Source: Lachnospiraceae bacterium C10 (GTDB lineage Bacteria; Bacillota; Clostridia; Lachnospirales; Lachnospiraceae). From it: 64,000 nucleotides of DNA. The notes below the pieces were generated by a model. That model made no database searches. It worked only from the letters and a program-made list of their open reading frames with translations, and had not been told where the DNA came from. Below, one piece after another: positions 7,720-17,052 of this stretch; position 1 is the stretch's first letter; each line of letters starts with the position of its first letter. The position numbers and the translations under genes were made by a program. The DNA is taken from positions 48,993 through 112,992 of the forward strand of contig FMTN01000013.1 of NCBI GenBank assembly GCA_900100095.1, read 5' to 3'.

Positions 7720-10168
7720 CGCTCCAAGGGTAGCAGAGCTTCAAAGCGTACAGGATGTGATATCGGTGGTAAGCATTGATGATAGCGGAATCTTTGAACT
7801 TCCGAGCAAGCGTTTTTCAAAGCTTTACGCCTTAAGCGATATCAACTTTGCAGGTGTTACGGATGAAGAGCAAAAGAGCATCATCATTAACTTTTCAAAG
7901 GTGCTAAAGGCGATCCCATGCAGGTTTTCCTATACGGTGGCAAATGAGCATGTGGATGAGCGGGCCTTTCATGAAAAGGTGCTTTATCCATTAAAGGGTG
8001 ATAAGTATGACGGACTTCGCAGATCCTATAACAAGGTGATAGCGGACAAGGTAAGCGATGCAAAGCAGGGACTTTATCAGACCATCTATCTGACGCTGAC
8101 CATAAAGGCTGAGGATATGGCGGATGCAAAGAGCACATTTGCTTCCATGGAAAGCGCGATTCGATCAGCATTTATCGGTATCGGTGTAAACGTCATCCAG
8201 GGATCCGTGATGCGAAGTGTCGGTATTGATGAGAGAATGCAGCTTCTTTTTAACCTGATGCATTCCGGTATGAATCATCACTATAAGTTCAACTTTGAAA
8301 AAGAGCTTAAGGCAAGGCACGACTGGCTTAATATCGTATCCCCCGTATCCGTGTGTTTTGAGAATGAGGATTTTTCAATTAACGGGCAGGTGGGCAGGAT
8401 TTATTTTGTGGACGAGTATCCGAAGAGCCTTGAAAGTGACATTATATCGGCACTTACCAAGATCAACTGTACCAGCTTTGTGACCGTGGCAAATGAGCTT
8501 TTGGATATTTCAGGCTTTAAGCAGGAGATCGCAAGAAAGTACATGGCAGTAGGTATGAAGATCGAAAACGAAAAGCAGAGAAACCGGAACAACAACGATT
8601 ATCTGGCGGATGCGTCCACAAAACTTCTTAACGAAAAAGAAAAGCTGGATGCGTTTTCCAAGGCACTTGATACGGATGATGACCATTACTTTAACAGTAC
8701 GATGCTGATATTTGTCCTTACGGGAAATAAGGATGAGATGGATCAGATTGAGGAGAAGCTTATGAATGCGGCTTCCTTAAAGTCCATCCGTCTTAAGACC
8801 TGCTTTGGTAAGCAAAAAGAGGCGCTTAACAGTGTGCTTCCTTTAGGGGCGCAGGAGTTTAAGAGAGTGGTTAATCTTTCAAGTTCCTGCCTTGCAATGC
8901 TGATGCCTTTTAAGACACAGGAATTAAATGACGAGAACGGTATCTATTACGGCATCAACCAGCTGTCACAGAACGTGATCTTTGCAGACAAGAAGCTTTT
9001 AAAGAACCATAATGGCCTGATATTAGGTCAGTCCGGTTCCGGTAAGTCGGTATTTTCCAAGTCGGAGATCATAAGCACGTTTGTAAATTATGAAGGAGAT
9101 CAGATCATCATCATAGATCCCCAGTCCGAGTACGGTTATCTGGCAGAAGTGGTGGATGGCACGGTGATATCTTTTGACAGTGCAAAGGAGTTTTACCTAA
9201 ATCCCATGGACGTGGATTTTGAAGGCGTGGACTACGGAAGGCTACAGGAGATCGTTGCCGAGAAAGCGGATTTTATCCTAACACTGCTATCAAGCTGCCT
9301 CCGAAGGGACATCCTTCCCGAGGAGCAGGGCGTAATCGACAAGGTGATAGAAAAGGTATATTCCGAAAACTATTCCATGCGAAAGCGCTTAAACGGCATT
9401 GATGAAACAGAGTCGGAGTATGAGATTCCGGCATATTTGCAATCAGATGTGACAGGGCTTCTTGGGGCAACGGATCTTTCGAACGAGGAGCAGATAAAAG
9501 CATATTCTCCGACATTGCAGGATGTGTATCAGGGGCTGAAAGACTATGGGTCTGATATCGGACTTCATCTTGCGGCAGCCATGGAGATATTCGTAAATGG
9601 ATCACTGAACCTTTTCAACCACAGGACAAACGTGGATCTTAAGAACCGCTTTATCGTATTTGACTTATCCGGGCTTAAGGAAAACCTGCAGGTGACATCC
9701 ATGTTGATCATGATGGAAACGGTTAGAAGCAAGATAAAGGCAAATGCCACAAAAGGCAGATGGACACATCTTTATATCGATGAGTTTCATGAGCTTTTGG
9801 GTGTGGAGCAGGTAGCAAACTTTGTATTGAAGCTCTGGAAGGAGATTCGAAAGATGAGCGGTATCCTAAATGGTATTACCCAGAACATGACGGACCTTCT
9901 TAACAATGAAAACGGTGGGAAGCTTCAGGCAATCCTTTCCAATACGGAATACTTTGCCCTGCTTTCACAGTCAACACTTGATAAGAATAAGCTCATGGAG
10001 TTTCTGCCGAGCATCAGTCCTGCAATGTTTAATTTCGTAGATAACGCGGACAAGGGTACCGGGCTTCTTCGAATGGGTACGGTTGCAGTTCCCTTTGATA
10101 TGAAGATGAGCACGGAAAGTGAGATTTATAAGATCGTAAACACAGACGGAGGTGGCTATGGAGTTTAA
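7676..10168 (+). CDS. virB4: VirB4-like conjugation ATPase
   Basis: 830 residues from the ATG at 7676, chosen over a GTG at 7667 that lies in the GGAGGT ribosome site. Walker A is GQSGSGKS (about 451-458). The Walker B-like region is HLYIDEFHELL (about 698-708), and GILNGITQNMTDLL is the usual following motif of the TraE/VirB4 family. It powers assembly and transfer in type IV secretion at the inner face of the membrane. It overlaps the gene on each side. Confidence 0.9.
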   Translation: MEMPKSKYDQTKQNDAPRVAELQSVQDVISVVSIDDSGIFELPSKRFSKLYALSDINFAGVTDEEQKSIIINFSKVLKAIPCRFSYTVANEHVDERAFHEKVLYPLKGDKYDGLRRSYNKVIADKVSDAKQGLYQTIYLTLTIKAEDMADAKSTFASMESAIRSAFIGIGVNVIQGSVMRSVGIDERMQLLFNLMHSGMNHHYKFNFEKELKARHDWLNIVSPVSVCFENEDFSINGQVGRIYFVDEYPKSLESDIISALTKINCTSFVTVANELLDISGFKQEIARKYMAVGMKIENEKQRNRNNNDYLADASTKLLNEKEKLDAFSKALDTDDDHYFNSTMLIFVLTGNKDEMDQIEEKLMNAASLKSIRLKTCFGKQKEALNSVLPLGAQEFKRVVNLSSSCLAMLMPFKTQELNDENGIYYGINQLSQNVIFADKKLLKNHNGLILGQSGSGKSVFSKSEIISTFVNYEGDQIIIIDPQSEYGYLAEVVDGTVISFDSAKEFYLNPMDVDFEGVDYGRLQEIVAEKADFILTLLSSCLRRDILPEEQGVIDKVIEKVYSENYSMRKRLNGIDETESEYEIPAYLQSDVTGLLGATDLSNEEQIKAYSPTLQDVYQGLKDYGSDIGLHLAAAMEIFVNGSLNLFNHRTNVDLKNRFIVFDLSGLKENLQVTSMLIMMETVRSKIKANATKGRWTHLYIDEFHELLGVEQVANFVLKLWKEIRKMSGILNGITQNMTDLLNNENGGKLQAILSNTEYFALLSQSTLDKNKLMEFLPSISPAMFNFVDNADKGTGLLRMGTVAVPFDMKMSTESEIYKIVNTDGGGYGV

Positions 10169-11417
10169 CAGTAGTGCGGTCGTTTTTTCAAAAAAGGGAA
10201 GCTTTACGGATTCCATGAAGCGATTCATATCGGAAGAGGCAGCGATATTTTCCCACGAGGATGAAGAGGCTGCCGCAGCTTCCTTTGATAAGACGGCAGA
10301 AAAGGTTGTCCGTTTTTCGGCGGATAAGAATAAGACCAAAGCAAAACAACATAAGGATCTTCTTGAAGCTCTTAAAACTGGGGGAAAGCAGGACCAGGGT
10401 AAATCGGATTTAACGGATAAAACGGTAACGAATAATACGGTAACGGATAAAGCGTTAACAGGTAATACATTAACGGATAATCCGGTAATGGATAAGTTTA
10501 CGGATAACGGAAATACCGGTAAGACATCCGGCTCTGAAAAGGCCACTTCCGGGAAATCTGAAATGACATCCAAGGAAAAGGCGGTAAAAAAGGAAAAATC
10601 CAAGGAGACAAAGAAAGCTGCAACAAAGACTGCAGTTGCCAATTTCCTTAAAGCCAAGGCGGACATGTCAAATGATATCGTAACGGATAAGGTTACGGGT
10701 GATGCCTTAAAGGATGGGAACAGCGGACTGGTAAAGACATTTACCACGGTCATAAATCCCATGACCTATGTAAAAAAGTGGCTTGCAAAGCTTGTTGCTA
10801 TTGTTGCTCCGTATATAGCGATCTTTACGACGGTTGCGGCAGTGGTACTTATCATTATTGCACTTTTATTTAGCATCTTATCCCCAATAGCAGAGGTCGG
10901 AGAAGCGTTAAGCGGATTTGTGGGTATGTTTACCGGCGATGGCGGAGGACTTAGGAACACGACATTTACCGCCGCAGAGATTGATGAAGTGGTGGAAAAA
11001 TCCGGTGCCGATAAGATGCAGGAGAAGGTGATCCGCTTTGCATTATCCAAAGTGGGATACCCCTACAGTCAGGATCTTCGCACCAGCGGAAGGGCTTATG
11101 ACTGCAGTTCCCTTGCCTATTATTCCTGGGATGATGCCGGGGTAGATATAAGCTACGGCACGAACTATCCCCCGACGGCGGCAGAGGGTGCAAGGATGCT
11201 TGAAGCTGATGGTAAGAAAGTATCGGCAGCAGATTTAAAGCCGGGAGATCTTATCTACTACGGCGGTGAAGCAAACGGCAGGTACATGGGGATATATCAT
11301 GTTGCGATTTATGTTGGAGATGGCATGGCGGTAGAAGCACTTTCTACAAAGTACGGCGTGGTCTATCAGCAGCTTAGAACAAAGAATGCCTGTATGATAT
11401 GCAGGCCCAAGAAATAG
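10158..11417 (+). CDS. Membrane-anchored NlpC/P60 cell-wall hydrolase
   Basis: 419 residues; ATG at 10158 just after GGAGGT. Residues about 83-120 are a low-complexity run of repeated TVTDK/TLTDN-like units. A membrane segment lies at about 214-243. The C-terminal NlpC/P60 domain (about 290-419) has the catalytic Cys in YDCSSL (C316) and His in YHVAIYVG (H382). Such VirB1-like hydrolases open peptidoglycan for the conjugation channel. The Thr/Asp repeats may be a flexible wall-spanning linker. Confidence 0.85.
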   Translation: MEFNSSAVVFSKKGSFTDSMKRFISEEAAIFSHEDEEAAAASFDKTAEKVVRFSADKNKTKAKQHKDLLEALKTGGKQDQGKSDLTDKTVTNNTVTDKALTGNTLTDNPVMDKFTDNGNTGKTSGSEKATSGKSEMTSKEKAVKKEKSKETKKAATKTAVANFLKAKADMSNDIVTDKVTGDALKDGNSGLVKTFTTVINPMTYVKKWLAKLVAIVAPYIAIFTTVAAVVLIIIALLFSILSPIAEVGEALSGFVGMFTGDGGGLRNTTFTAAEIDEVVEKSGADKMQEKVIRFALSKVGYPYSQDLRTSGRAYDCSSLAYYSWDDAGVDISYGTNYPPTAAEGARMLEADGKKVSAADLKPGDLIYYGGEANGRYMGIYHVAIYVGDGMAVEALSTKYGVVYQQLRTKNACMICRPKK

Positions 11418-11432
11418 GAAGGAGCGATTATT

Positions 11433-12887
11433 ATGGCAGATGAGATTTCACAGGTAGTTGAGATGGAATATAAGGGCGTCTATTACCTTTTTAAAGGCAC
11501 CAAGGCGGCGATTGCCGCAATGGCGCGTATGGTAAAGGCACTGCAGGAGTGGACAAACGAGAAGTATTTAAAGAAGCCTGGTAACTGTACCTGGGAGAAG
11601 CTTCAGGCAGTAAGTAACGGAACGCCGCCCATTTTGGAATTTCCAAAGGAGATGTTTGATGCACCTGCTATTGGAAAGGATGAGAAGGGCAATATTCTTT
11701 ATGGGAAGTCCGATTTTGATATTTACTGTGAGAAGTATAACCTGCGGTATTGTATCATGCCGGACTTAAATCCCAATGATGACTATATCCCGGTGGCAGT
11801 TCCCACGCAGGATATGGGAATCCACCAGGAACAGATTAAGGCAGTCATGGGAAGACGCATTAAGTCGGAAGAGGAAAAGAATGCCGAGTATGAGGCAAAG
11901 ATCGTAGAGGCAAAGGAGAAGATCCTTAATGCCAAGACCGATGAGGAAAAAGCCGAGGCAGAAGCTGAGCTTAAGATGCTTGAAGATGCCAAGGCGCAGA
12001 ATGAAAAGCTTCTTAATGAATCCAAGGCAAAGGCGGATCGGGACAATGTCCTTGATTTTGCGGAGTATCTAAAGCAGGGCGAAGGGACGGCAGCAGAGTA
12101 TAATGCCGAACTTGCCCTAAAACAGGAAAATGCCTGCAGTATCGTAAAAGAATACGAGCCATATGACTGTATGTGGCCTGTAAGAGAGCCTGAGCTTATT
12201 CCTGAGAGCAAGGAGATTTACTATAGCCAGCGCACCAAGGATGAGAAGATCCACTACATCCGCCGAAAGTTCGTGGAGGATGAGCAGGGGCATATCTTTT
12301 CCGAGTATTATGTCCGAATCCCCGGAACGGCGCGTGAGAAGGTTTATTCCGATTTCGGACTTTCACAGGTGGAATGGGAAAAGCAGCTCCCACACCTTTT
12401 AAAGGAAGCTGGTATGGAAAATAAACAGCCCACGGCAGTAGTGCAGTCAAAAGAGCGTTTTGTAAAGTATCAGGAGTTTGTAGAGGAAAATTTTAAGAAG
12501 GCCCGTGATGAATCTCCGGGCGAAGAAAAGGATAAGATCTACAGTTCTGATGAAGCAAAGGATTTTGTGGAAAGCCACAACGAAAACGAACAGGTAAAGA
12601 AAGACTATGAGGAGTCGCAGTATACGACGATCCGTGTGGACACGGACAGGATCATGTACGACGAAAACGACGAGCTTTGCCTGCAGATGGACGAAGGCCT
12701 GCTTCGCGGTATCACCGTGGATACCATGAATGAGAAGTATGCGGAAGTCTTTATCAAGGGTGACAACACATATGCTCTTATTCAGCCTGACGGAAAGAAG
12801 GATCTTTACGGAGCCGAGATTATTGAAAAGAACGCCGAGTCTGTCGTAGATGCGGTTGCAAAGGCAGCAGGCAGAAAGGGCAGGTAG
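11433..12887 (+). CDS. PcfB/DUF3801-like accessory protein with coiled coil
   Basis: 484 residues. The N-terminal 140 residues (YKGVYYLFKGTKAA, then FDIYCEKYNLRYCIM) resemble the DUF3801/PcfB fold, which in enterococcal pCF10 acts with the coupling protein PcfC. A charged coiled coil spans about 140-215 (EEEKNAEYEAKIVEAKEK). The remainder is acidic and unassigned. It lies two bases before the VirD4 gene, as pcfB does before pcfC. The assignment rests on position and a weak motif match. Confidence 0.6.
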   Translation: MADEISQVVEMEYKGVYYLFKGTKAAIAAMARMVKALQEWTNEKYLKKPGNCTWEKLQAVSNGTPPILEFPKEMFDAPAIGKDEKGNILYGKSDFDIYCEKYNLRYCIMPDLNPNDDYIPVAVPTQDMGIHQEQIKAVMGRRIKSEEEKNAEYEAKIVEAKEKILNAKTDEEKAEAEAELKMLEDAKAQNEKLLNESKAKADRDNVLDFAEYLKQGEGTAAEYNAELALKQENACSIVKEYEPYDCMWPVREPELIPESKEIYYSQRTKDEKIHYIRRKFVEDEQGHIFSEYYVRIPGTAREKVYSDFGLSQVEWEKQLPHLLKEAGMENKQPTAVVQSKERFVKYQEFVEENFKKARDESPGEEKDKIYSSDEAKDFVESHNENEQVKKDYEESQYTTIRVDTDRIMYDENDELCLQMDEGLLRGITVDTMNEKYAEVFIKGDNTYALIQPDGKKDLYGAEIIEKNAESVVDAVAKAAGRKGR

Positions 12888-12889
12888 AT

Positions 12890-15217
12890 ATGAGAGAAGC
12901 AGGAACGTCCATTAAAAAGCGGACAAGGACGGTAAAAGAGACTCTTATCATCTATGGCATAGGAACCTTTATCTGCGTATATTTCGGATTCCTTTGCGGA
13001 GCCTGCTGGATGCCTGGAAATGATTTTGGCGAGTTTATGAATAACTTTACCGACTTTATCCTTATAAAGCATCATTACATAGTGGGGGTCACGTCAGCGA
13101 CCCTCCCTTTTGTGGGTGCGTACTGGGTCATGTATTCCCTTGTCTTTATCATGATATTTACAAAGTTTGAGCATCCCTTTGCAGGTCAGGAGTTTGGTAT
13201 CGCAAAGTGGGGTTCCGCAAAAGAGTTTACGAGGCAGTTTGCAAATCATGATGAAGAAAACATCGTGGAAGTAAATCCGGGGTCGGATCATGTAAGCGGT
13301 GTCCTTACGGTAAATACCAAAAACTACTGGCTGGCTGAGAATGTGTATCTGTCCATAGATAACGTAAAGACATCCAACCTTAATATCCTTGTTGTTGGAC
13401 CTCCGGGAAGCGGAAAGAGTTTCAGATTAGCCCGACCCATGTTAAGCCAGCTATGCGGGAACTTTCTGGTCACAGATCCAAAGGGAGAGCTATATAAGCA
13501 GACCGGACAGTACTTTGAAGACAACGGGTATGAAGTGATGGTCATGAACGTGGAATCGGAGGACGGGATGCCGATGAGTATCCATTTTAATCCGTTTTCC
13601 TATATCAGGAATGAGTCTGACATCATGAGTATTGCTGGAATCCTTATGAAAGCGACAACACCGCCTGAGGATGCGGGTGGAAGTAACGACCAGTTTTTTG
13701 AGCAGTCCGCCGAGGTACTTTTAACATCCCTGATATACCTGATCCACTATTACTATCCGGAGGAACTTAGAAACTGGAGAACTTTTGTAAAACTCCTTGA
13801 TGCCACAACGGTTTATACCAAGGCAGATGGATCTATTGATAACAGGGAAGGCGGGATCATGTCTATAGAGCGAAAAGCCCAGCTTCAGTGGAAAAAGACC
13901 CACGATACGGATTTTCCGGGGTATGTTGCGGTGGAAAAATACTATAACGGAGCTGCGGAGACAACAAGCTCTATAGTGGCATCATTGGATGCGCACTGTC
14001 GGTATATGAAGCTTAAGTGCGTTATCGATCTTCTATCGGAGGATGAGATACATATTGCAAAAAGCTTTGGCTACAGTAAGCCATCAGAGGAGAGCAGCAC
14101 AGGAAAGAGAATCCTTTTTATCGTGACTTCCGAAGATAAGAGATATTACGACTGGATCCCTTCCATGGTATATTCCCTGTTCTTTGATGAACTGTATCAT
14201 TTAACGGCGATAGATCCCGATATGCATGAGACACTGCCTCAGCACCTTACATTTCTTATGGATGAGTTTGCCAATGTCACCTTGCCGGATTCCTTTGTAG
14301 AAAAGCTTTCTACCATGCGTTCCCGTAACATGAGTGCGGTGATCATAGTACAGAACCTTATACAGCTGAAGCGTAAGTTCCCGAAATTCGATATGGACAA
14401 AGACCTTATCGGTAACTGTTCCATTATTGATATTCTTGGTGCCCCTGACATGGATTCATGTGAGTACCTTAGTAAGCATTTCGGAACGCAGACCATTCAT
14501 AAGGCCAGTGATTCCGATGCCAAGGATTATAAGGGGCAGAGCAGCCGTTCCGAGGATGTCATGGAAAAGAGCCTGCTTTCCGCAGAGGATATCTTTGCAA
14601 TGAAAAAGGACGGGGAGTGCGCCATTGTGATAAAGGGTGCTGATCCGCTTTTTGAGCCAAAATGCAAGATGGAAAACACGGACTTTGTAAAGCTTCTTTG
14701 CAGAAGGACTAAGCCTTATGATCCGAAAAAGAGACAGATCCTTCGAAAACTAAACGGAGCGGGGATAACCATGCTGCTATCCGGGGCAGATGCAAAAAAG
14801 GAAGCACAAATCTTAAGACGGCGTGGCACACCCATTGTAACGCTTACCATGCAGGATCTTTTCAACATGGTTATGGCAGGAGAGATGAGACAACCGGTAT
14901 CCGAGCTTAAGATGACGGAAGAGATGCAAAAGAAGTTATATGAAAATCACGAGCGGTATCTGGATGAATACTGCACTTTAAAGGAGCTTGATTTTGAACA
15001 GTACAGGGATGAAGGAGGATATACAGGAGAAGCGCAGGAGAGATTCCGTAACCGCTGTATTACCGTGCAACAGCTTGACGGGGCGGGATATACGAGAAGC
15101 CAGATTAAGCATTTATACAAGCTTATTATGGCAGATTTTAGCGCAGAGAAGATCATGAGTATGTTCCCGAAAGATGTAGGCGTGGAACAAATTGATAATT
15201 TTTCAAAAGTTTTTTGA
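12890..15217 (+). CDS. virD4: VirD4/TraG-type coupling protein
   Basis: 775 residues. Two N-terminal membrane segments (about 19-40 and 64-91) are followed by Walker A GPPGSGKS (about 170-177), TDPKGELY, and Walker B LTFLMDEFA (about 453-461). The arrangement is that of the T4SS coupling ATPase, which brings relaxase-bound DNA to the channel. No relaxase is seen within this operon, so a partner must lie elsewhere; a MobV relaxase occurs at 52.5 kb. Confidence 0.92.
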   Translation: MREAGTSIKKRTRTVKETLIIYGIGTFICVYFGFLCGACWMPGNDFGEFMNNFTDFILIKHHYIVGVTSATLPFVGAYWVMYSLVFIMIFTKFEHPFAGQEFGIAKWGSAKEFTRQFANHDEENIVEVNPGSDHVSGVLTVNTKNYWLAENVYLSIDNVKTSNLNILVVGPPGSGKSFRLARPMLSQLCGNFLVTDPKGELYKQTGQYFEDNGYEVMVMNVESEDGMPMSIHFNPFSYIRNESDIMSIAGILMKATTPPEDAGGSNDQFFEQSAEVLLTSLIYLIHYYYPEELRNWRTFVKLLDATTVYTKADGSIDNREGGIMSIERKAQLQWKKTHDTDFPGYVAVEKYYNGAAETTSSIVASLDAHCRYMKLKCVIDLLSEDEIHIAKSFGYSKPSEESSTGKRILFIVTSEDKRYYDWIPSMVYSLFFDELYHLTAIDPDMHETLPQHLTFLMDEFANVTLPDSFVEKLSTMRSRNMSAVIIVQNLIQLKRKFPKFDMDKDLIGNCSIIDILGAPDMDSCEYLSKHFGTQTIHKASDSDAKDYKGQSSRSEDVMEKSLLSAEDIFAMKKDGECAIVIKGADPLFEPKCKMENTDFVKLLCRRTKPYDPKKRQILRKLNGAGITMLLSGADAKKEAQILRRRGTPIVTLTMQDLFNMVMAGEMRQPVSELKMTEEMQKKLYENHERYLDEYCTLKELDFEQYRDEGGYTGEAQERFRNRCITVQQLDGAGYTRSQIKHLYKLIMADFSAEKIMSMFPKDVGVEQIDNFSKVF

Positions 15218-15222
15218 GTCCC

Positions 15223-15265
15223 ATTTAGTAATGAGCATATTTTCAACCCAAATGTATTGTGAAGG
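15223..15265 (+). repeat. 43-bp leader repeat, copy 2
   Basis: Near-identical to 6371-6413 (ATTTAGTAATGAGC, CAACCCAAATGTATTGTG). It starts six bases after the virD4 stop and precedes the VirB2-like gene, whose ribosome site is GGAAAGGAG. Confidence 0.75.
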
Positions 15266-15314
15266 ACCTGATAGAGGGCACCTTACAAATACTATGGAAA
15301 GGAGATAAGCGATT

Positions 15315-15551
15315 ATGGGAACAAATATGGTTTTAGCAGCAGCAAGTTACACACATGCGATTACAAGCTTAAAGTCGGTGCTTCTTACTTTGGGCAGTGC
15401 GATTGGAGCAGTCATGCTGGTTTACGGCGGGATCAAGTTTGCCATGGCCTTTCGCCAGATGGACCAGCAGGGCGAGCACCAGGCAGTGTATTCCGTGGTG
15501 GCCGGCGGTGTTCTTGTAGGGCTTAGTGCACTTGTTACTGCGCTGACTTAA
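15315..15551 (+). CDS. VirB2/Maff2-like pilin candidate
   Basis: 78 residues with two hydrophobic segments (about 20-43 and 58-77) separated by a short polar loop (QMDQQGEHQ). This is the plan of VirB2/TrbC pilins and of Maff2-type proteins of clostridial elements. It is flanked by the leader repeat and a hairpin terminator, so it may be transcribed at a higher level than the rest, as a structural subunit would need. Confidence 0.65.
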   Translation: MGTNMVLAAASYTHAITSLKSVLLTLGSAIGAVMLVYGGIKFAMAFRQMDQQGEHQAVYSVVAGGVLVGLSALVTALT

Positions 15552-15557
15552 GGGTGA

Positions 15558-15596
15558 GACCCGGTTCAGTGTAAATCCACTGGCCGGGTCATTTTC
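15558..15596 (+). terminator. Hairpin between pilin-like and VirB6-like genes
   Basis: GACCCGG...CAGTG pairs with CCACTGGCCGGGTC, then ATTTTC. The T-run is weak, so it may attenuate the downstream genes or protect the short mRNA and not stop all transcription. Confidence 0.6.
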
Positions 15597-15613
15597 ATGG
15601 AAAGGAGATTTTT

Positions 15614-16489
15614 ATGGCTGATATTGTAAAAGCTTTATACAACTGTGCCTTTTCCGTTTGGAATGCCCTTATCGGGATTGCAATGACACTGTTTACCACA
15701 AGCCCGAAGACTGCGGGAGGCGGAACCCCGTATTCCGTGGTGCATACCTTTTACAATGCGATAAGCGATGCGACTGTACCGATAGCGACGGTTTTTTTCA
15801 TTATAGCGATCTATAAATCGGTAGTATCGGCTCCGCCGGGGCAGCAGGCGATGCGGTTCTTACAGGATGCCCTAAGGTATTGCATTATCCTTTATATCGC
15901 CGCAAATATGTGGACGATCATGGGATACATCATGACCTTTGCGGACGGTATCACCGGAAAGATTGCAACGACAGGGACTTATACCTTATCGGTATCGGGA
16001 GATATGGAAAGCATCATTGATACCTGTCTGGAACTTCCGGAGTTTGAACTTTCGGGAGAGTGGCTGTCGAAATTTTGGAGTACGGTGGGATGCTCGCTAA
16101 TGTTTTTGATCGGCGGCGTGGTTTTGCTCTTTATCATGGTGGCAAGCTGCCTGTCCATTATAAGCTCGGCATTTCAGAGAATCTTAAAGCCTCTTATGGT
16201 ACTTCCTTTTGCGGGAATTGCCATAGCTCTCGGGGCAGGCGGGCATGAGATATCAAGATCCCTTGTAAGCTACATCAAGACCTTCTTCGGCTTTTGTATC
16301 TCGGGAGCCATGATGGTGGTAGCGGTAAAGTGCGGGGTAAGCCTTTGTACGAACCTTGTAAACTTCGACCTTACGGGAGCATCGGATATCTATAAATGCA
16401 TTCTTATAACGGTGCAGATGTCGATCACACCAATCGTAATAAGCGGACTGGTAAAGGGCAGTGATTCCATCATTGCAAGAATGTTCTAA
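15614..16489 (+). CDS. VirB6/TrbL-like multi-pass membrane protein
   Basis: 291 residues, with hydrophobic segments at about 10-28, 55-72, 85-115, 155-185, 190-215 and 220-285. The pattern (long loop, then a helix-rich C-terminal half with GGVVLLFIMVASCL and LPFAGIAIALGAGG) is that of VirB6/TrbL channel proteins. It sits between the VirB2-like and VirB3-like genes. Confidence 0.7.
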   Translation: MADIVKALYNCAFSVWNALIGIAMTLFTTSPKTAGGGTPYSVVHTFYNAISDATVPIATVFFIIAIYKSVVSAPPGQQAMRFLQDALRYCIILYIAANMWTIMGYIMTFADGITGKIATTGTYTLSVSGDMESIIDTCLELPEFELSGEWLSKFWSTVGCSLMFLIGGVVLLFIMVASCLSIISSAFQRILKPLMVLPFAGIAIALGAGGHEISRSLVSYIKTFFGFCISGAMMVVAVKCGVSLCTNLVNFDLTGASDIYKCILITVQMSITPIVISGLVKGSDSIIARMF

Positions 16490-16503
16490 GGGAGGAGATT
16501 AAG

Positions 16504-17052
16504 ATGGCACAGATGAATCGAAACGTAAATCTTGAAGAAATCGATGCGGATGCACTTTTCGGGATTGACGCACTTAAAAACCAGACCATCTTTCAAAAAA
16601 TCATATTTTTCGGAAGCGTGATCGCGGGAGTGCTTTTAAACGTGCTTTTGCCACTGTTTTTAGAAACACCCCGTATCGTATGCATTTTGATATTTATGGC
16701 ACTACTTCTTATCGGAGTAGCATTCGGATGTAACTATACGGAGGATATGACATATGGAAAGTACCTGTACTTCTTTTTCTTTAAGCCAAGCACACCTTTG
16801 TATTTTAAATCCACGGAGGATGTAAAAGCGATAAAGGAGGCGGCAAAAAGGCTTGAAGCGGAAGAGGAGCTACTTCTTCGAAAGAAACAGCAGGCAGATC
16901 CTGCGGCACAAAGAAAGCTTCTAATCAAGGTGATCGCATTTGTGGTGGTACTGGCAGTAGCTATCGGCGGCATATTTGTTGTCGGACACATTAAGGATAA
17001 GAGAAACCTCCACCACAGAGCGGAGGAGATAACGGAGGTAATTGATGAATAA
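16504..17052 (+). CDS. VirB3/PrgI-like membrane protein
   Basis: 182 residues. Two closely spaced helices (about 35-75) are followed by a YGKYLYFFFFKPSTPLYF stretch like that after the helices in PrgI/VirB3 proteins. A charged coiled segment (KEAAKRLEAEEELLLRKKQ) and a third helix (about 140-162) follow. It overlaps cpaF by eight bases. Assignment is by topology and position. Confidence 0.55.
   Translation: MAQMNRNVNLEEIDADALFGIDALKNQTIFQKIIFFGSVIAGVLLNVLLPLFLETPRIVCILIFMALLLIGVAFGCNYTEDMTYGKYLYFFFFKPSTPLYFKSTEDVKAIKEAAKRLEAEEELLLRKKQQADPAAQRKLLIKVIAFVVVLAVAIGGIFVVGHIKDKRNLHHRAEEITEVIDE

Noticed and set aside
9971..10762. 263-codon reverse frame across the end of virB4 and the hydrolase gene
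   Set aside because: It mirrors the Thr/Asp repeats of the plus-strand gene, has a biased hydrophobic composition and overlaps two well-supported genes.
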